The position numbers were made by a program, and so were the translations under genes. A stretch of DNA of 7,203 nucleotides from Bacilli bacterium. GTDB taxonomy: Bacteria > Bacillota_I > Bacilli_A > RF39 > UBA660. The stretch spans positions 1 through 7,203 of the forward strand of contig CAADST010000185.1 in assembly GCA_900751815.1 (NCBI GenBank). Reading direction: 5' to 3'. Positions 5,566-7,203 of the stretch are shown in pieces; position 1 is the stretch's first letter, and each line of letters opens with the position of its first letter. The notes under the pieces are model-generated. The model was not told the DNA's origin, ran no database searches, and saw nothing but the letters and a program-made list of their open reading frames with translations.

Positions 5566-6534
5566 ATGGGATTATTTAATAAAATCAAAGATATATTATT
5601 TGAAGATGAAGAAGTAGAAGAAACAGAAACTGTTAAAGTAAATAATGAAAAGAAGGAAGTAAAACCTGAAGTTAAAAGGCCAATTGCGGAAAAAATAGAA
5701 CCTCAAAGAAGACCTGAAGTGCGTCCTGAAGTAGTTCGTGAACCACAAATCCGCGAACAACAACAATATAGAGAACCCGCATATGAACCACCTAAAGTAA
5801 CTCGGGAAACTAATTATAATGATTTAAGTGATAGAGATTTATTTAAATCTGAAAATACTTTTCCATTTCCGGATTTTGATGAAGAAGAATTCTCTAGTAC
5901 AATGAATCGTCAACAAAAAAAGCCAACAACTAATGTTTTAGAATATGAAAAGAAGAAAAAAATTGAAAAGAAATACGATTATGGTAGATATGAAAGAACA
6001 GAAACTAGAGAAGTAGTTGAAAAGAAAAAATTTAAACCTTCACCAATTATATCTCCAGTTTATGGTATTTTAAATGAAGATTATAAAGTTGAAGATATTA
6101 AAGATGTAACTGAAGAAAATAGAAATAATAACTTAGATTTTAATAGTGTGAGAAAAAAAGCATTCGGAGATATTGAAGCGTTAGAAGAAGAACCAAAAGA
6201 AACTTTCTATGAAGAAACAGTTACAGTTAAATTAAAAGAAAATGCTGAAGAAAAGAAACAAAAAGTAAAAACTATTGATGAATTACTAGAAGATACAGCT
6301 GATGTAGAAATTAATGTGGATAAAAACGATAAAAAGAAAAATACTACTAGTAGAAATGTTTCTGATGAATTAGATGATTATGAAAAAATAGATGAAGATT
6401 TAGAAGAAATAATACCTGAAAATAAAGGTGTGCAAGAAGAAAAAATAGATGACGAAGATGATGATACACTTGAAAATGATTTATTCGAACTAATCGATTC
6501 AATGTATGACAACAGAGAGGATGGTGATTACTAG
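5566..6534 (+). CDS. acidic, mostly disordered protein with a conserved-looking central motif (322 aa)
   Basis: No named family recognised. Residues 1-11 (MGLFNKIKDIL) look like a short amphipathic helix that could touch the membrane; there is no signal peptide or membrane segment, so it is cytoplasmic. The next stretch is Glu/Lys/Pro/Arg-rich with RPEV-type repeats (48-60). Two ordered-looking islands stand out: TFPFPDFDEEEF (98-109) and FKPSPIISPVYGIL (156-169). The latter is hydrophobic and Pro/Gly-patterned and resembles a binding motif. The C-terminal half is acidic, ending with a short helix NDLFELIDSMY (304-314). Start choice: ATG 5566 has AGGAAGGTG (5551-5559) 6 nt upstream; the in-frame GTG at 5557 is part of that ribosome-binding site. 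It sits between a lipoprotein and two envelope-type genes. The layout suggests a scaffold that links partners through short motifs (inference). Confidence 0.85.
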   Translation: MGLFNKIKDILFEDEEVEETETVKVNNEKKEVKPEVKRPIAEKIEPQRRPEVRPEVVREPQIREQQQYREPAYEPPKVTRETNYNDLSDRDLFKSENTFPFPDFDEEEFSSTMNRQQKKPTTNVLEYEKKKKIEKKYDYGRYERTETREVVEKKKFKPSPIISPVYGILNEDYKVEDIKDVTEENRNNNLDFNSVRKKAFGDIEALEEEPKETFYEETVTVKLKENAEEKKQKVKTIDELLEDTADVEINVDKNDKKKNTTSRNVSDELDDYEKIDEDLEEIIPENKGVQEEKIDDEDDDTLENDLFELIDSMYDNREDGDY

Positions 6535-6836
6535 TGGAATTTTGGCTAGCTTTTTTGCCTTTAGTTATTTATATTTTACTAATAATTTTGCTTATAGTTG
6601 GCATAATTTTAGGAATTAAGACTATAATAACTATGAATAAGGTTGAAAAAGTAGTGGATAATGTCAATGAAAAAGTAGAATCTTTAAATTCAGTGTTTAA
6701 TTTAATTGATTTTACAACTGACAAAATTGCAGCTTTTACTGATAGATTAGTAGAAGTGGCTGGTAGTGTATTTAGTAAGTTGTTATTTAGAAATAAAAAT
6801 AAAAAAAGAAAGAAGGATGATTATGAAGAAGAATAG
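6534..6836 (+). CDS. small membrane protein, DUF948/YtxG-like (100 aa)
   Basis: One N-terminal membrane helix (about residues 4-28, nearly all Leu/Ile/Val) is followed by an amphipathic region with coiled-coil-like spacing (VEKVVDNVNEKVESLNSVF, 37-55), then a helix 60-85 and a very basic tail (RNKNKKRKK) with a final acidic DDYEEE. This topology and the gene order, directly before a YtxH-like gene, match the DUF948/YtxG family, for which no precise function is established; Bacillus ytxG and ytxH form a stress-induced operon. The start is GTG at 6534, sharing one base with the stop of the previous gene (TAGTG), with GGTGA (6523-6527) 6 nt upstream, so translational coupling is likely. The 3' end overlaps the next gene by 14 nt. 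The family call is moderately sure; the gene itself is clear. Confidence 0.8.
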   Translation: MEFWLAFLPLVIYILLIILLIVGIILGIKTIITMNKVEKVVDNVNEKVESLNSVFNLIDFTTDKIAAFTDRLVEVAGSVFSKLLFRNKNKKRKKDDYEEE

Positions 6837-7203
6837 TGGTATTGGTAAATTTTTAGCAGGAGCAGCAGTTGGTGCTTCCCTAGGCATTCTATTTGCTCCA
6901 AAATCAGGTAAAGAAACTAGAGCAGATATTAAGAAAAAATTAGATGAAATAGTTGCTCAAGCTAAAGAATTAAAAGCAGAAGATGTTAAAGAAATGATTT
7001 TAAAAAAAGTTGATGAAATTCAACAAGAATTAAAAGACTTAGATAAGGAAAAAGTTTTAAAAATAGCTAAACAAAAAGCTAAAAAAATTCAAAAGAAAGC
7101 AGAAGATCTATATAAACTTGCAGTTGCTAAAGGAACTCCAGTTTTAGAAAAAACTACTGCTGAATTAAAAGAAGCAACAGCAAGTGCATTAAAAAAGATT
7201 GTT
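6823..7203 (+). CDS. YtxH-domain protein, 3' end outside the window
   Basis: Open from ATG 6823 to the window edge, 127 codons with no stop. Residues 6-33 contain the YtxH signature GKFLAGAAVGASLGILFAPK followed by SGKETR: a short Gly/Ala-rich hydrophobic segment, probably a membrane helix, ending in the APKSGKETR turn. The rest is Lys/Glu/Ala-rich helix with a long amphipathic or coiled-coil character (DEIVAQAKELKAEDVKEM onward), as in YtxH and related stress proteins. The ribosome-binding site AAGGA (6813-6817) lies 5 nt before the ATG, inside the end of the upstream gene, so the two are coupled. Together with the preceding DUF948-like gene it reproduces the Bacillus ytxG-ytxH order. YtxH function is not known precisely; it is linked to general stress in Bacillus. 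Confidence 0.9.
   Translation, partial: MKKNSGIGKFLAGAAVGASLGILFAPKSGKETRADIKKKLDEIVAQAKELKAEDVKEMILKKVDEIQQELKDLDKEKVLKIAKQKAKKIQKKAEDLYKLAVAKGTPVLEKTTAELKEATASALKKIV

Overview
The window is AT-rich DNA with short intergenic gaps, strong Shine-Dalgarno sequences and hairpin/T-tract terminators. It looks like a low-GC Firmicutes (Bacilli) genome, most likely an uncultured gut lineage near the RF39/Erysipelotrichia/Mollicutes-like groups. Tryptophans are encoded by TGG and trmB ends in TGA, so the standard bacterial code applies and not the Mycoplasma code. A Cse60-type sporulation protein suggests a lineage that sporulates or recently did.

Layout: (1) 1-1536, the 3' part of leuS (leucyl-tRNA synthetase, start outside the window) with its terminator. 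(2) 1584-2077, two small genes facing each other: a Cse60-like protein on + and a 108-aa Asn/Met/Pro-rich coiled-coil protein on -. Their stop codons are interleaved in the 4-base palindrome TTAA. (3) 2129-2725, trmB (tRNA m7G46 methyltransferase), divergent from the coiled-coil gene. (4) 2728-2925, six tandem units of about 33 nt, each a conserved 20-nt core plus a variable 12-14-nt tail, with no gene I can name. (5) 2955-3155 (-), a 66-aa ribbon-helix-helix regulator, divergent from 3279-4850 (+), a 523-aa membrane-anchored or secreted Cys-containing/FN3/C-terminal-domain surface protein. A 31-bp near-perfect palindrome lies between them. (6) 4914-7203, a four-gene operon: a lipoprotein, an acidic largely disordered protein with one conserved-looking central motif, a small DUF948/YtxG-like membrane protein, and a YtxH-like protein that runs off the window.

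How they fit together: leuS and trmB are translation housekeeping genes. The segment 2726-4881 (repeat array, regulator, operator, surface protein) reads as an accessory module set between core genes. The last four genes are tightly packed (13-nt gap, 1-nt overlap, 14-nt overlap) and all appear envelope-associated, resembling the ytxG-ytxH arrangement of Bacillus with two uncharacterised genes in front. The most interesting items are the 33-nt repeat array and the regulator/palindrome/surface-protein unit.
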